The notes beneath the pieces were generated by a model that saw only the letters and a list, made by a program, of their open reading frames with translations, ran no database searches and had not been told where the DNA came from. This document shows positions 53,932 to 61,507 of a stretch of DNA of 64,000 nucleotides, one piece after another. Numbering within the stretch: position 1 is the stretch's first letter; each line of letters begins with the position of its first letter. Source of the DNA: Planctobacterium marinum (lineage in GTDB: Bacteria > Pseudomonadota > Gammaproteobacteria > Enterobacterales > Alteromonadaceae); assembly GCF_020687805.1 (NCBI RefSeq), contig NZ_JAJEWQ010000001.1:329191-393190 (forward strand). The letters are read 5' to 3'. The translations under genes were made by a program, and so were the position numbers.

Positions 53932-54201
53932 TTAAACCGCCTTATTTAAAACGTGAAGGCCAACATTAACCGCAGCAATGATTACCCAGTGGTCCGGTGC
54001 GAATGAATTCATTTCCTCGACCGTTTTGGGTAAATAATCTGGCGCTTTCGGGTCCATATTGCCTTGCGTATAGGCAGCATCCTTTATTATTTCCATGAGT
54101 TCTTGCGGAGATATGAGTGCTTCGAGTTCATCCATCTGATCTTTCATCATCAGTTGAAGATGCTTGTCGAACTGTGCGGAATAAGGGTCGTACTTATCCA
54201 T
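53932..54201 (-). CDS. Small phage protein
   Basis: 89 residues, helical and acidic (HLQLMMKDQMDELEALISP), ending in a hydrophobic stretch (HWVIIAAVNVGLHVLNKAV). Packed tightly between the ssDNA-binding protein gene and the paralogue pair. No family recognised. Confidence 0.55.
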   Translation of the reverse strand: MDKYDPYSAQFDKHLQLMMKDQMDELEALISPQELMEIIKDAAYTQGNMDPKAPDYLPKTVEEMNSFAPDHWVIIAAVNVGLHVLNKAV

Positions 54202-54203
54202 GG

Positions 54204-54536
54204 TTACGCGTCCTTCTTAGGGGCCTGATGCTGTCTGACTGGCTCAGCACCAACAACCATGTTTTTCATGGGGTTTTCCGGGTCAGGCTCCAGTTGAACG
54301 TCCATGTGCGCGGGGTGTGCGTTGCCAAGGAACTCTTCAATCAGTTTCGGGTCAGCCTTGACCTTAAAGCCGCTTTGTTTTTCGTCTGCATGAAAGCCAG
54401 CGACGCGCTTCTCGCCGTTCTCGGTTTTCCATGGTCTTAGTGGTGTACAGCAATAGAGCGTGGCTATTTCGTAGGGTTTGCCGTTACTTTTGCCTGTGCC
54501 TTTTGAATGTTCAAATCCGGTTACGAATAATTGCAT
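54204..54536 (-). CDS. Inovirus ssDNA-binding protein (pV-like)
   Basis: 110 residues. MQLFVTGFEHSKGTGKSNGKPY is the typical start of the DUF1293-type phage ssDNA-binding proteins, followed by aromatic strands (LYCCTPLRPWKTENGEKRV, FHADEKQSGFKVK) and an acidic end. It coats the phage plus strand before packaging. Start overlaps the Rep stop by 16 bases, in the canonical place downstream of rep. Confidence 0.8.
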   Translation of the reverse strand: MQLFVTGFEHSKGTGKSNGKPYEIATLYCCTPLRPWKTENGEKRVAGFHADEKQSGFKVKADPKLIEEFLGNAHPAHMDVQLEPDPENPMKNMVVGAEPVRQHQAPKKDA

Positions 54537-55618
54537 GGTTTTACTTCCTCAAGTGGTCTTAAATCAAAGTTAAGTAAGTGTTTATAGGTATCCGGCAGGC
54601 TGAATTTCCCACCGGTTTCGCGGGCGATAATGGTGTATGCACGTTCAATATCCCCGTTGAAGTGTTCGGCAACGTCTGTAAGAAGTTTGCCGACTTGCCT
54701 GCGCGCCCAGCGGATTTTTCCGGCAAATTCCAGACGGGTTTTTACCTGGGCTAACCGGACGCGTTGCAATCTGTCTGCTGAAATCTGTTCTTTGTAGGAA
54801 GCGGAAAAGGCACAAAGGGCAGCGAAGGCTGCGGGAAGGTCTTCCAGTACGGCGACCGAGACTTTTTTAAGTTCAACTTCGGTTCTGTACCATGTCTTGC
54901 CGGGTACGCCCTGCTCTAACGATTTATCATAGATGCGCCAGTAAACAGGGCTTTTGCGGCTTCCCACGTAAACGGTATCACCGAACAGTTCTTTGCTGGT
55001 GCGGGGGCGTCTGATATCCAGTTGCGGGGTTCTCCCGCCTTTGGGGTTGTTAAAGCCGTTGTCAGCGTAGGCGCTTTCAGCGTATTTAGTGCCGAAATTA
55101 CCGGTGAAATCATCATAGGCAATGTCGATACGGGAAAGCCTGATAATGCTTAAAACTTTAGAGAGCCAGAAATGCAGTACAAAGGGGCGGATTTTGGCAA
55201 AGGTGTGCTGACAACCGGTGCCGGATATCTGAATGTATACAGTATCGTTGTTGCCACCATAGGCCAGAAATCCGACTTCAATTTTTCCGGTTGGGTCGTA
55301 CAGACGTCTTGACTCGTTGTAACCGTGCAGGCCTTTATTGCGCGGATGGCCGACTTTGAGATTGAGAATTTTTTCAATGAACTGGTGGCAGCGCTGGTAG
55401 CAGACTTCCCTGAATTTGGCCTGATAGTCCCGAATCAGGGCTTCTTTCGCCTCCTGAGTTTTGGCTTTTCTGAAAAGCGGTTGCGGGAGTCTGACCCACT
55501 GGTTGCGTTTTGTGCTTTCCTTACCTGCCCGGTTCAGGTGGCGAAAGTCGGCAACCGGCACAGTAAACGCCAGGTGGTCAACAAACAAGGTGTCGTGAAG
55601 TTTCCATTCTTTATTCAT
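54521..55618 (-). CDS. Phage replication initiation protein (RstA/Rep_trans family)
   Basis: 365 residues. Rolling-circle initiator: VDHLAFTVPVADF at the N-terminus, HGYNESRRLYDP, a YIQISGTGCQ strand, RLSRIDIAYDDFTG (metal/active-site region), then GDTVYVGSRKSPVYWRIYDK, where Tyr residues of the nicking site lie, and WYRTEVELKKVS. These motifs match RstA of CTX-type phages. It nicks the plus-strand origin, probably in the 48.5-48.8 kb region. First large gene of the minus-strand operon. Confidence 0.88.
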   Translation of the reverse strand: MNKEWKLHDTLFVDHLAFTVPVADFRHLNRAGKESTKRNQWVRLPQPLFRKAKTQEAKEALIRDYQAKFREVCYQRCHQFIEKILNLKVGHPRNKGLHGYNESRRLYDPTGKIEVGFLAYGGNNDTVYIQISGTGCQHTFAKIRPFVLHFWLSKVLSIIRLSRIDIAYDDFTGNFGTKYAESAYADNGFNNPKGGRTPQLDIRRPRTSKELFGDTVYVGSRKSPVYWRIYDKSLEQGVPGKTWYRTEVELKKVSVAVLEDLPAAFAALCAFSASYKEQISADRLQRVRLAQVKTRLEFAGKIRWARRQVGKLLTDVAEHFNGDIERAYTIIARETGGKFSLPDTYKHLLNFDLRPLEEVKPCNYS

Positions 55619-55811
55619 CGAACACCCCCGCCTTGCACAGTTCAGGGTAATTCTTCGGGGTGATTTCAGTTAACTGGTATTGGGTGCCGTATTCGCTGGT
55701 TAAGAAGTCCCGCAATTCCGACATAGAGTTAAACCATTCATTACGACACGGCCAGTCTGAACATGTGGCGTTCACACCTGCTCCGTCATTGTCGTAATAG
55801 ATGGTAATCAT
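55611..55811 (-). CDS. Small phage protein
   Basis: 66 residues (MITIYYDNDGAGVNATCSDW...), acidic with three Cys, overlapping the rep start and coupled to the upstream regulator-like gene. No family recognised. Confidence 0.55.
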   Translation of the reverse strand: MITIYYDNDGAGVNATCSDWPCRNEWFNSMSELRDFLTSEYGTQYQLTEITPKNYPELCKAGVFDE

Positions 55812-56041
55812 CTGAGAACACCCGAGCTTTGCATACTCAATAGTTGCTGACGAAACTTGACCATATTCACATAGCGCTTGCCCGCTTGTTTCAATTGAAT
55901 ATATGGAATTAAGCCCCTATCCATATCATGGGAAACAGCTTTAATAGTCTTGCCCATCATCTCTGAAAAACGCTCAGGCGTTGCTATCGGGTCACCACCC
56001 AAAGCAAGCAATTCGTCAATTGATAGATCTGCACTTTCCAT
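55808..56041 (-). CDS. Small DNA-binding-like phage protein
   Basis: 77 residues. ATPERFSEMMGKTIKAVSHDMDRGLIPYI and RYVNMVKFRQQLL (quoted in short parts) resemble MerR/excisionase-type winged-helix proteins (TPERFSE, then GLIPY). First gene of the minus-strand operon, opposite the CI-like gene across the operator at 56091-56125; likely an early regulator or excisionase. Confidence 0.6.
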   Translation of the reverse strand: MESADLSIDELLALGGDPIATPERFSEMMGKTIKAVSHDMDRGLIPYIQLKQAGKRYVNMVKFRQQLLSMQSSGVLR

Positions 56042-56090
56042 TTTTGTGATAGCCTTACGACCAGAATGGTAAATTTTTAGATGGGGTTAT

Positions 56091-56125
56091 TGTGAATATC
56101 ACATTTGTGACAGTCAATATCACAA
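56091..56125. promoter_or_regulatory. Divergent phage operator
   Basis: Near-palindrome TGTGAATATCACA (56091-56103) followed by TTGTGA (56105-56110) and TCACAA (56120-56125) as perfect 6-base arms. Located between the CI-like repressor and the early operon, so it is the expected repressor binding region. Confidence 0.65.
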
Positions 56126-56151
56126 TGTGTATATTTTAATATCATTTTGTT

Positions 56152-56568
56152 ATGGATCTAGATTATAGCGGAATATTTGAAAGGTTATGCAAAATTTCAG
56201 GAACTAATAGCGCTTCTGGCCTTGCAAAAATAGCCGGGAAAGCTCCCAATGCATCAACACGGTGGACGGAGAAAGGCAAGGTTACAAAAATACCAATGGA
56301 CGTTTGCGTAAAGATTGCGATTCTTTTCGACGTATCCATTGATTATATTGTTTTTGGTACAGAACCAATGGCTGAAAAATCAAAGGTTGATAAAGCTTTC
56401 TATAAGGCAATGATGATGTTAATTGGTACGAGGTGCATGAAGAAGGGGGATAAATTCAACGAAGAGCTCATAAACTTGATAGGTGATTATTTCTACAAAA
56501 CGTTGAACAACGATGACATAGAAGCAGAAATAGACTCAATGGAAAAATTAATCGACCTGTCTAAGTAG
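56152..56568 (+). CDS. CI-like phage repressor
   Basis: 138 residues. N-terminal HTH: IFERLCKISGTNSASGLAKI, then KAPNASTRWTEKGKVTKIP and VCVKIAILFDVSIDYIVFG, which is the Phage_CI_repr/Xre pattern. C-terminal part acidic and helical, without a Ser-Lys self-cleavage dyad that I can see, so induction probably does not go by RecA-stimulated autocleavage. Divergent from the early operon. Confidence 0.82.
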   Translation: MDLDYSGIFERLCKISGTNSASGLAKIAGKAPNASTRWTEKGKVTKIPMDVCVKIAILFDVSIDYIVFGTEPMAEKSKVDKAFYKAMMMLIGTRCMKKGDKFNEELINLIGDYFYKTLNNDDIEAEIDSMEKLIDLSK

Positions 56569-56781
56569 TTCATCCAACTTCTGGATCCTTTGGAAATTAC
56601 TCATATCCTTTAATGTTCTGAATTCCCTACCCAGTTTCATATCCTTATAAGACTGCAACTCGATTATATCGGCAGTTTTATTCTTTTTGAATCCCTTCAA
56701 AAAGGTATAGCAATAAGTTAAAAGCCCTAAACAGCTAATTATTATCAGCGGGGCCACGAAAACTTCTATATCTAACAACAT
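56548..56781 (-). CDS. Single-pass membrane protein, prophage cargo
   Basis: 77 residues: one membrane helix (FVAPLIIISCLGLLTYCY) and a charged cytoplasmic tail (RTLKDMSNFQRIQKLDELL). Start overlaps the upstream gene by 47 bases and the stop overlaps the convergent repressor gene end. Third gene of the 57402-56548 operon. Unknown function. Confidence 0.5.
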   Translation of the reverse strand: MLLDIEVFVAPLIIISCLGLLTYCYTFLKGFKKNKTADIIELQSYKDMKLGREFRTLKDMSNFQRIQKLDELLRQVD

Positions 56782-57229
56782 AATAAACCGAGTAAAGGAA
56801 AATGCTAATGTTCATTGACGGTATAGCATAAGTGTAAATAAAGGTAAATATATGACTCTTGAACGTATAGGAGTCTATTAAAGCATAAGTATGGATTATC
56901 ATCAGGCCAAAATAAGTGACCGATATCATTCTAAATAAACGCGAAATCTCATAACCTCTATCTCGGTGAATTATGGATAATAACATTATGTATAAAAGAT
57001 GACACAGTAACCAAAAAGGGTGCCATATCAAAGACGCGAATTCGCTATGGATCATAACAAAACTGATTAATGGGTCTCTGATAAAAGACATGAAATATTC
57101 CAATGGGATAATAGCGGTTAATGACAGAGAGTCACTTGAAAAAGGACCTGTTGATATAAGGTAGAAGAATGCGAAGGTATAAAAAAATACCAACGCATCA
57201 TCAATTGCAAAAAATAAAGAAAAATCCAT
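56735..57229 (-). CDS. Multi-pass membrane protein, prophage cargo
   Basis: 164 residues from the ATG at 57229, which overlaps the upstream stop as TGATG (coupled translation). Four to five membrane helices rich in Phe/Ile/Tyr (LFFAIDDALVFFYTFAFFYL; WLLCHLLYIMLLSII; IFTFIYTYAIPSMNISIFLY). No family recognised. Not an inovirus core gene; located in the integrase-proximal cargo slot. Confidence 0.55.
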   Translation of the reverse strand: MDFSLFFAIDDALVFFYTFAFFYLISTGPFSSDSLSLTAIIPLEYFMSFIRDPLISFVMIHSEFASLIWHPFWLLCHLLYIMLLSIIHRDRGYEISRLFRMISVTYFGLMIIHTYALIDSYTFKSHIFTFIYTYAIPSMNISIFLYSVYYVVRYRSFRGPADNN

Positions 57230-57402
57230 CAATCAGTTGGTGGTTTCCAGCCGCCACCACTTCCCCTTGTTTCAAAGCAAATGCCGAAGATACAAAAAGT
57301 GTTAGTTGTCACAAGGTCACTTCCCTTTTCTTCCGCACTTGCAAAAACTGCAAAAAAACACGCTATAAGCGCTGATAGTAATAAATATTTTGACTTTTTC
57401 AT
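57229..57402 (-). CDS. Small exported peptide, prophage cargo
   Basis: 57 residues from ATG 57402 (AAGGG upstream): MKKSKYLLLSALIACFFAVF is a signal sequence, cleavage near ASA, giving a 35-residue mature peptide with two Cys (NTFCIFGICFE) and a Gly/Trp/Pro-rich end (RGSGGGWKPPTD). Its stop is fused with the start of the membrane-protein gene. A sigma70 promoter lies just upstream. Too short for ordinary ORF cut-offs. No family recognised; a toxin-, bacteriocin- or exclusion-type role is speculation. Confidence 0.6.
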   Translation of the reverse strand: MKKSKYLLLSALIACFFAVFASAEEKGSDLVTTNTFCIFGICFETRGSGGGWKPPTD

Positions 57403-57425
57403 AGTTAAACCCTTTAAACGTTACG

Positions 57426-57453
57426 ATTATATTTTTTACCCTTTCAATATCAA
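57426..57453 (-). promoter_or_regulatory. Sigma70 promoter of the small-peptide operon
   Basis: Minus strand TTGATA (57448-57453), 16-base spacer, TATAAT (57426-57431). Transcription would start about 17 bases before the ATG at 57402. Confidence 0.6.
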
Positions 57454-57521
57454 CAACTTAGATATAGGGTGTTTATAGGGTACACTTTATTCAAAATGTA
57501 AGGTTGAGGTTTTTTGTAATC

Positions 57522-58532
57522 ATGGCAATTACTAAGAAAAGTGATGGTAAGTGGCTTTTAGATTTCTATCCGATAGGTAGAGCGGGACCGCAAATTAAAC
57601 GAGTAAGAGATACCAAGTCTCAATGTTTAAGTTTGCAGAAAGAGATAATTGCACAGTATCAAAATGGTGAAGAATCGAAGAGCGCTGGAAAGCGTGATGT
57701 AAGAAAGTTAAGCGCCCTAATTGATGAATGGTGGAAGGCCAAAGGACAGTTTTTGAAATACAGCAAAGGACGCAAGCAAAAGCTTGATAACTTGTGTGTT
57801 GGGCTTAAGAACCCTGTAGCCTCAATAATGACTACAGAACAGCTTACAAATTATCGAGCCAAGAGAATAGAGGCTGGCATTAAGCCAAATACTGTAAATC
57901 GTGAACTTGATTACTTAAGGGCTGTTTTCAAATACCTGATTAAGACAGGTAAATGGCATCACAAGGACCCTGTTTCCCCCATTGAAAAAATCAAAGTCCC
58001 GGAAGGTACACTCACATATTTGACAAAAGAAGAGCAAGCGCGACTGATTAAGGCGTGTGAGGACTCCAACAATCGTCACTTATACCTAATAGTTTTAATC
58101 TGCTTGTCTACTGGTTCGCGTTGGAGTGAAGCTGAATCATTAAAGCGGGACCATGTTAAGAACAACGCAATTCAGTTTGGTAATACAAAATCCGGTAAGA
58201 GGCGAACCATACCAATCAGTGAGCAGCTTTTTAAGCTAATACGGGGGCATGAACCAGAAAACAAGTTTCGCTTGTTTGGTGGCGCTGTAGAAGCTTTCGA
58301 AAACGCATTAAGCAGAGCAAAAATAAACGTACCCAAGGGGCAGCTAACCCATGTGTTGCGCCACAGTTACGCAGTGCATTTTATGATGGCTGGAGGAAAT
58401 ATTGTAACGCTTCAAAGATGCCTGGGACATTCAACGATTATGACGACGGAAATATATTTGCAGTATGCGCCAGACCATCTTGAAAAAGTTGTTGAGTTGA
58501 ATCCGGTTTCGCAGTTCGGTTTTATTGTGTAA
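57522..58532 (+). CDS. int: Tyrosine-recombinase integrase of the inovirus
   Basis: 336 residues from ATG 57522 (the TTG six codons earlier is less likely). N-terminal SAM-like binding domain, then the catalytic domain with the Arg of LSTGSRWSEAESL, Lys in GKRRTIPIS, HxxR in LTHVLRHSYAVHF, His in CLGHSTIMTT and the nucleophile Tyr in TEIYLQYAP. It integrates at the tRNA-Leu 3' half directly downstream (90 bases). Many inoviruses use XerCD instead, so this phage has its own integration system. Confidence 0.92.
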   Translation: MAITKKSDGKWLLDFYPIGRAGPQIKRVRDTKSQCLSLQKEIIAQYQNGEESKSAGKRDVRKLSALIDEWWKAKGQFLKYSKGRKQKLDNLCVGLKNPVASIMTTEQLTNYRAKRIEAGIKPNTVNRELDYLRAVFKYLIKTGKWHHKDPVSPIEKIKVPEGTLTYLTKEEQARLIKACEDSNNRHLYLIVLICLSTGSRWSEAESLKRDHVKNNAIQFGNTKSGKRRTIPISEQLFKLIRGHEPENKFRLFGGAVEAFENALSRAKINVPKGQLTHVLRHSYAVHFMMAGGNIVTLQRCLGHSTIMTTEIYLQYAPDHLEKVVELNPVSQFGFIV

Positions 58533-58545
58533 GAAGAATGTAAGA
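58528..58545 (+). repeat. Candidate integrase arm-type site (right copy)
   Basis: TGTAAGAAGAATGTAAGA, identical to 47607-47624; overlaps the integrase stop codon region. Confidence 0.5.
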
Positions 58546-58618
58546 GGTTTTTGTTTTGCTTTCTGAAAATTGATAATTGTAGGATTTGCTTAAGTTATTG
58601 ATTTTATTGATGAATATA

Positions 58619-58677
58619 ATGGTGCCCGGGGCCGGACTTGAACCGGCACGATCTTACGATCGAGGGATTTTAAATCC
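58619..58677 (-). repeat. attR of the inovirus prophage
   Basis: 59-base direct repeat identical to 47455-47513, forming the 3' part of the intact tRNA-Leu gene. Confidence 0.88.
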
Positions 58678-58706
58678 CTTGTGTCTACCAATTTCACCAC
58701 CCGGGC
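58620..58706 (-). tRNA. leuZ: tRNA-Leu(UAA)
   Basis: 87 bases including an encoded CCA. Acceptor GCCCGGG/CCCGGGC, D arm GGTGAAATTGGTAGACAC, anticodon stem-loop AGGGATTTAAAATCCCT with anticodon TAA, long class II variable arm CGATCGTAAGATCG, T arm GCCGGTTCAAGTCCGGC. Third gene of the Gly-Cys-Leu operon, as in E. coli glyW-cysT-leuZ. Target of the integrations. Confidence 0.95.
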
Positions 58707-58748
58707 TTAGGGGGTTAGTGCGATTGCACTATTGGATTTTCCAAATTA

Positions 58749-58822
58749 TGGAGGCGGGTCCCGGAGTCGAACCGAGGTCCACGGATTTGCAATCCGCTGC
58801 ATAGCCACTCTGCCAACCCGCC
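58749..58822 (-). tRNA. cysT: tRNA-Cys(GCA)
   Basis: 74 bases with encoded CCA. Acceptor GGCGGGT/ACCCGCC, anticodon loop ATTGCAAAT (GCA), T loop GGTTCGACTCC. Second gene of the tRNA operon. Confidence 0.95.
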
Positions 58823-58828
58823 AGCATT

Positions 58829-58904
58829 TGGAGCGGGAAACGAGATTCGAACTCGCGACCCCAACCTTGGCAAGGTTGTGCTCTACCAGCTGAGCTATTC
58901 CCGC
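58829..58904 (-). tRNA. glyW: tRNA-Gly(GCC)
   Basis: 76 bases with encoded CCA. Acceptor GCGGGAA/TTCCCGC, D arm GCTCAGCTGGTAGAGC, anticodon loop CTTGCCAAG (GCC), T arm GAGTTCGAATCTC. First gene of the tRNA operon. Confidence 0.95.
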
Positions 58905-58967
58905 AAATACTTGCTACGTTTTAAGGATGTTTCAGTTGAGTGACAGCACCTCAAAACGTGGAGCAGG

Positions 58968-58995
58968 ATTTTACAGTGAAGCGCCCTACTGTCAA
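58968..58995 (-). promoter_or_regulatory. Promoter of the tRNA-Gly-Cys-Leu operon
   Basis: Minus strand TTGACA (58990-58995), 16-base spacer, TAAAAT (58968-58973), followed by a GC-rich discriminator (CCTGCTCC) as expected for a stringently controlled stable-RNA promoter. Confidence 0.75.
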
Positions 58996-59067
58996 CAGAA
59001 AAAATGTTCTTTTTAAACTGACTGCTTGATTTTTGGCTTAAGTGCGTCATTTTCAAACAATTTCGCG

Positions 59068-59622
59068 TTATTTTGCGTATTTACGAATAGTCGTCCATGC
59101 GGCAACCGAATACTGGGCCATAGAATACACCGATAATACGGTGGCAACATAAAGCAAAATGTAGCCAAGAGTTACCCAGTACAAAACTTGGAATTCAGAC
59201 AATAATCCGATTAGTGCCAACATTTGAGCCATGGTTTTTGCTTTACCCCAGAATGACACCTTTACCGTGTCAGACTCACCGTGCTTGGCCATCCACTCCC
59301 TTAACGAAGACACAAAGATCTCACGAGACATCAACAAAATAGCCGGAATAGTGATCCACAAAGTGCTATATGTATGCGTAATCATTAACAGCGCGGCTGC
59401 GACAATCAATTTATCGGCTACCGGGTCCAGGAATGCACCAAAACTGGTGGTTTGTTGTAGCTTTCTGGCCAGATAACCATCAAACCAGTCCGTGATTGCG
59501 GCTAACCAAAATATAAAGGCGCCGGCCTGATGTGCCCACTGCCAGTCCAGGTAGTAGACAACGACAAACACGGGGATGAGTAATACTCTAAAAAAAGTAA
59601 GCAGGTTGGGAATGGTGTACAT
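59068..59622 (-). CDS. pgsA: CDP-diacylglycerol-glycerol-3-phosphate 3-phosphatidyltransferase
   Basis: 184 residues. Makes phosphatidylglycerol phosphate at the inner membrane. The CDP-alcohol phosphatidyltransferase signature is complete: DWFDGYLARKLQQTTSFG, then AFLDPVADK. Several membrane helices; start MYTIPNLLTFFRVLLIPVF is typical for the family. Located 33 bases after uvrC and upstream of the tRNA operon, as in E. coli. Confidence 0.96.
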   Translation of the reverse strand: MYTIPNLLTFFRVLLIPVFVVVYYLDWQWAHQAGAFIFWLAAITDWFDGYLARKLQQTTSFGAFLDPVADKLIVAAALLMITHTYSTLWITIPAILLMSREIFVSSLREWMAKHGESDTVKVSFWGKAKTMAQMLALIGLLSEFQVLYWVTLGYILLYVATVLSVYSMAQYSVAAWTTIRKYAK

Positions 59623-59654
59623 TGAATTCCTGTAATCTTCTGTCTGTTTTGGTA

Positions 59655-61502
59655 TCAGGCTGAACGGAGCCAGGCATGAATCTTTTCGGCTAATTCGCGG
59701 CTAACGCCCGGGACTTGCTCTAGTTGTTCTACGCTGGCGCCTAACACTTCCTGCAAACCACCCATATATCTTAACAGGCTTTGCCGGCGTTTAGCACCTA
59801 CTCCTGGAATATCTTCCAGTTTTGAGCGTTTCTTTTCTTTCTGACGACGATTGCGGTGCCCTGCAATGGCAAACCGGTGTGATTCGTCGCGGATGTGCTG
59901 GATCAGATGTAGGGCGATGGAATCTGCCTCCAGCGGAATGGTCTCGTGGCTGCCTGCCATAATCAGGGTTTCCAGTCCCGGCTTGCGCGAAGTCCCTTTT
60001 GCCACACCAATCAATTGTGGTGTTTTATCTCCCTGCCAGTCTTCAAAAAAGGCCTCGGCCTGGGCTAACTGACCTTTACCTCCGTCAATAAACAAGATAT
60101 CCGGAATTTTGGCGGGATCTGAGCCGGGCTTAAATCGCCTTTTGAGGGCCTGGGCCATAGCGGCATAATCATCACCAGGGGTAATTCCTTCGATGTTGTA
60201 ACGACGGTAGTCGTTCTTAAAAGGCCCTTCGCGATTAAACACCACACAGGAGGCCACGGTTTGCTGGCCCGAAGTGTGGGATATATCGAAACATTCCATT
60301 CGCTGAATGGGCTTTTGCCATTCCAGCACCTTTTCCAACTCAAGATAGCGAGCGTGAATCGATTTTTGTTGCGATAACAAGGTGGTTAAAGTGGTTTCGG
60401 CATTGGTGGTGGCCAGCTCCAGGTAGCGCTTTTTCTCGTCTCTGAGTCCCTGGTAAAAAGTCACCTTGCGCCCTGCTTCCTGACTTAAGGCTTTTTCCAG
60501 GGCGTCTTTGTCTTCGAGTTTAAATGGCAAAACCACCTGGCTGGGAATGCTTTTTCCGCCAGACAAATAGTATTGCACCACAAAAGACTCCAATACTTCG
60601 TTGAGCTCGGAATTAGCAGGTACCTTAGGCGTAAAGCTTTTGTTGCCCAGTAATTTATTATCCCGGATGAAAAAGCCTTGAATACAGGCGGTACCATTGC
60701 GATAGGACAAACCAAATACGTCCATTTCTTCCTGCGAGCCGCTAACCCATTGCTGCTCCTGAATGCGGTTTAATATAGTGATTTGATCGCGATGAACCGC
60801 TGCCTGCTCAAAGTTCAGCGACTGACTGGCGCTTTCCATTTTATCTGCCAAAGAAGCGATAACGTCTTTGCTTTTGCCCTTTAAAAACATGCGCGCTAAA
60901 TCTACCTGGTCCTGATATTCAGGATCGGAGACATAGCCGGGCACACAGGGAGCTGAACAACGCTTAAGCTGATACTGCAGGCATGGTCTGGAGCGGGCGC
61001 GATAATAACTGTCTTCGCATTGGCGCACCGGAAAGATCTTTTGCATCAGGCGCAAGCTTTCCCGCACAGACCAGGCACTTGGATACGGCCCGAAGTATTC
61101 ACCGCCCTTCTCTCTTTTAGTGCCGCGAAAAATGCTCAGTCTGGGGTGTTTATGACCAGACAGGTGAATATAGGGATAGGATTTATCATCCCGCAGCAAT
61201 ACGTTGTAGCGGGGTTTGTACTTTTTTATAAAGTTATTTTCCAGTATGAAGGCTTCGGTTTCTGAATGCGTTACCGTCACATCCATATTGGCTATATTCT
61301 TCACTAAGGAAATGGTTTTTACGCTATCCAGATTAGTCTTAAAGTAACTGGATACCCGCTTTTTCAGATTCTTGGCTTTGCCCACATAAATCACATCCCC
61401 TTTGTCGTTATACATGCGATAAACGCCGGGTTGCTGGGTGAGATTTTTGAGAAATGCACCAGAGTCAAACGAATTACTCTGGCTTTCTTCCTTGTCTGAC
61501 AT
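59655..61502 (-). CDS. uvrC: Excinuclease ABC subunit C
   Basis: 615 residues. Makes the dual incisions in nucleotide excision repair with UvrB. N-terminal GIY-YIG nuclease (QQPGVYRMYND, VIYVGKAKNLKKRVSSYF), the CxxY-type Cys region (RPCLQYQLKRCSAPC), UvrB-binding UVR motif (VIASLADKMESASQSLNFEQ), the RNase H-like 5' nuclease (RMECFDISHTSGQQTVASCV, FIDGGKGQLAQAE) and C-terminal HhH pair (LEDIPGVGAKRRQSLLRYMG; LEQVPGVSRELAEKIHAWL). Five bases after uvrY. Confidence 0.97.
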   Translation of the reverse strand: MSDKEESQSNSFDSGAFLKNLTQQPGVYRMYNDKGDVIYVGKAKNLKKRVSSYFKTNLDSVKTISLVKNIANMDVTVTHSETEAFILENNFIKKYKPRYNVLLRDDKSYPYIHLSGHKHPRLSIFRGTKREKGGEYFGPYPSAWSVRESLRLMQKIFPVRQCEDSYYRARSRPCLQYQLKRCSAPCVPGYVSDPEYQDQVDLARMFLKGKSKDVIASLADKMESASQSLNFEQAAVHRDQITILNRIQEQQWVSGSQEEMDVFGLSYRNGTACIQGFFIRDNKLLGNKSFTPKVPANSELNEVLESFVVQYYLSGGKSIPSQVVLPFKLEDKDALEKALSQEAGRKVTFYQGLRDEKKRYLELATTNAETTLTTLLSQQKSIHARYLELEKVLEWQKPIQRMECFDISHTSGQQTVASCVVFNREGPFKNDYRRYNIEGITPGDDYAAMAQALKRRFKPGSDPAKIPDILFIDGGKGQLAQAEAFFEDWQGDKTPQLIGVAKGTSRKPGLETLIMAGSHETIPLEADSIALHLIQHIRDESHRFAIAGHRNRRQKEKKRSKLEDIPGVGAKRRQSLLRYMGGLQEVLGASVEQLEQVPGVSRELAEKIHAWLRSA

Positions 61503-61507
61503 GCGAA

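Larger units (their letters stand above)
47455..58677. mobile_element. Integrated inovirus (filamentous phage), about 11.2 kb
   Basis: Bounded by the 59-base direct repeats in tRNA-Leu. Minus-strand module from 56041 to 49341 in canonical inovirus order: regulators, Rep, ssDNA-binding protein, small proteins, pVIII-like coat, pVII/pIX-like peptide, pIII-like adhesin, pVI-like protein, Zot ATPase. On the plus strand: CI-like repressor, tyrosine integrase and three small genes. An f1-like intergenic region is at 48.5-48.8 kb. No secretin gene (pIV) is seen, so host secretin use is expected. All core genes look intact. Confidence 0.9.

Noticed and set aside
57169-57478. Plus-strand frames before the integrase
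   Set aside because: They oppose the minus-strand small-peptide gene, which has a signal sequence, promoter and coupled downstream gene.
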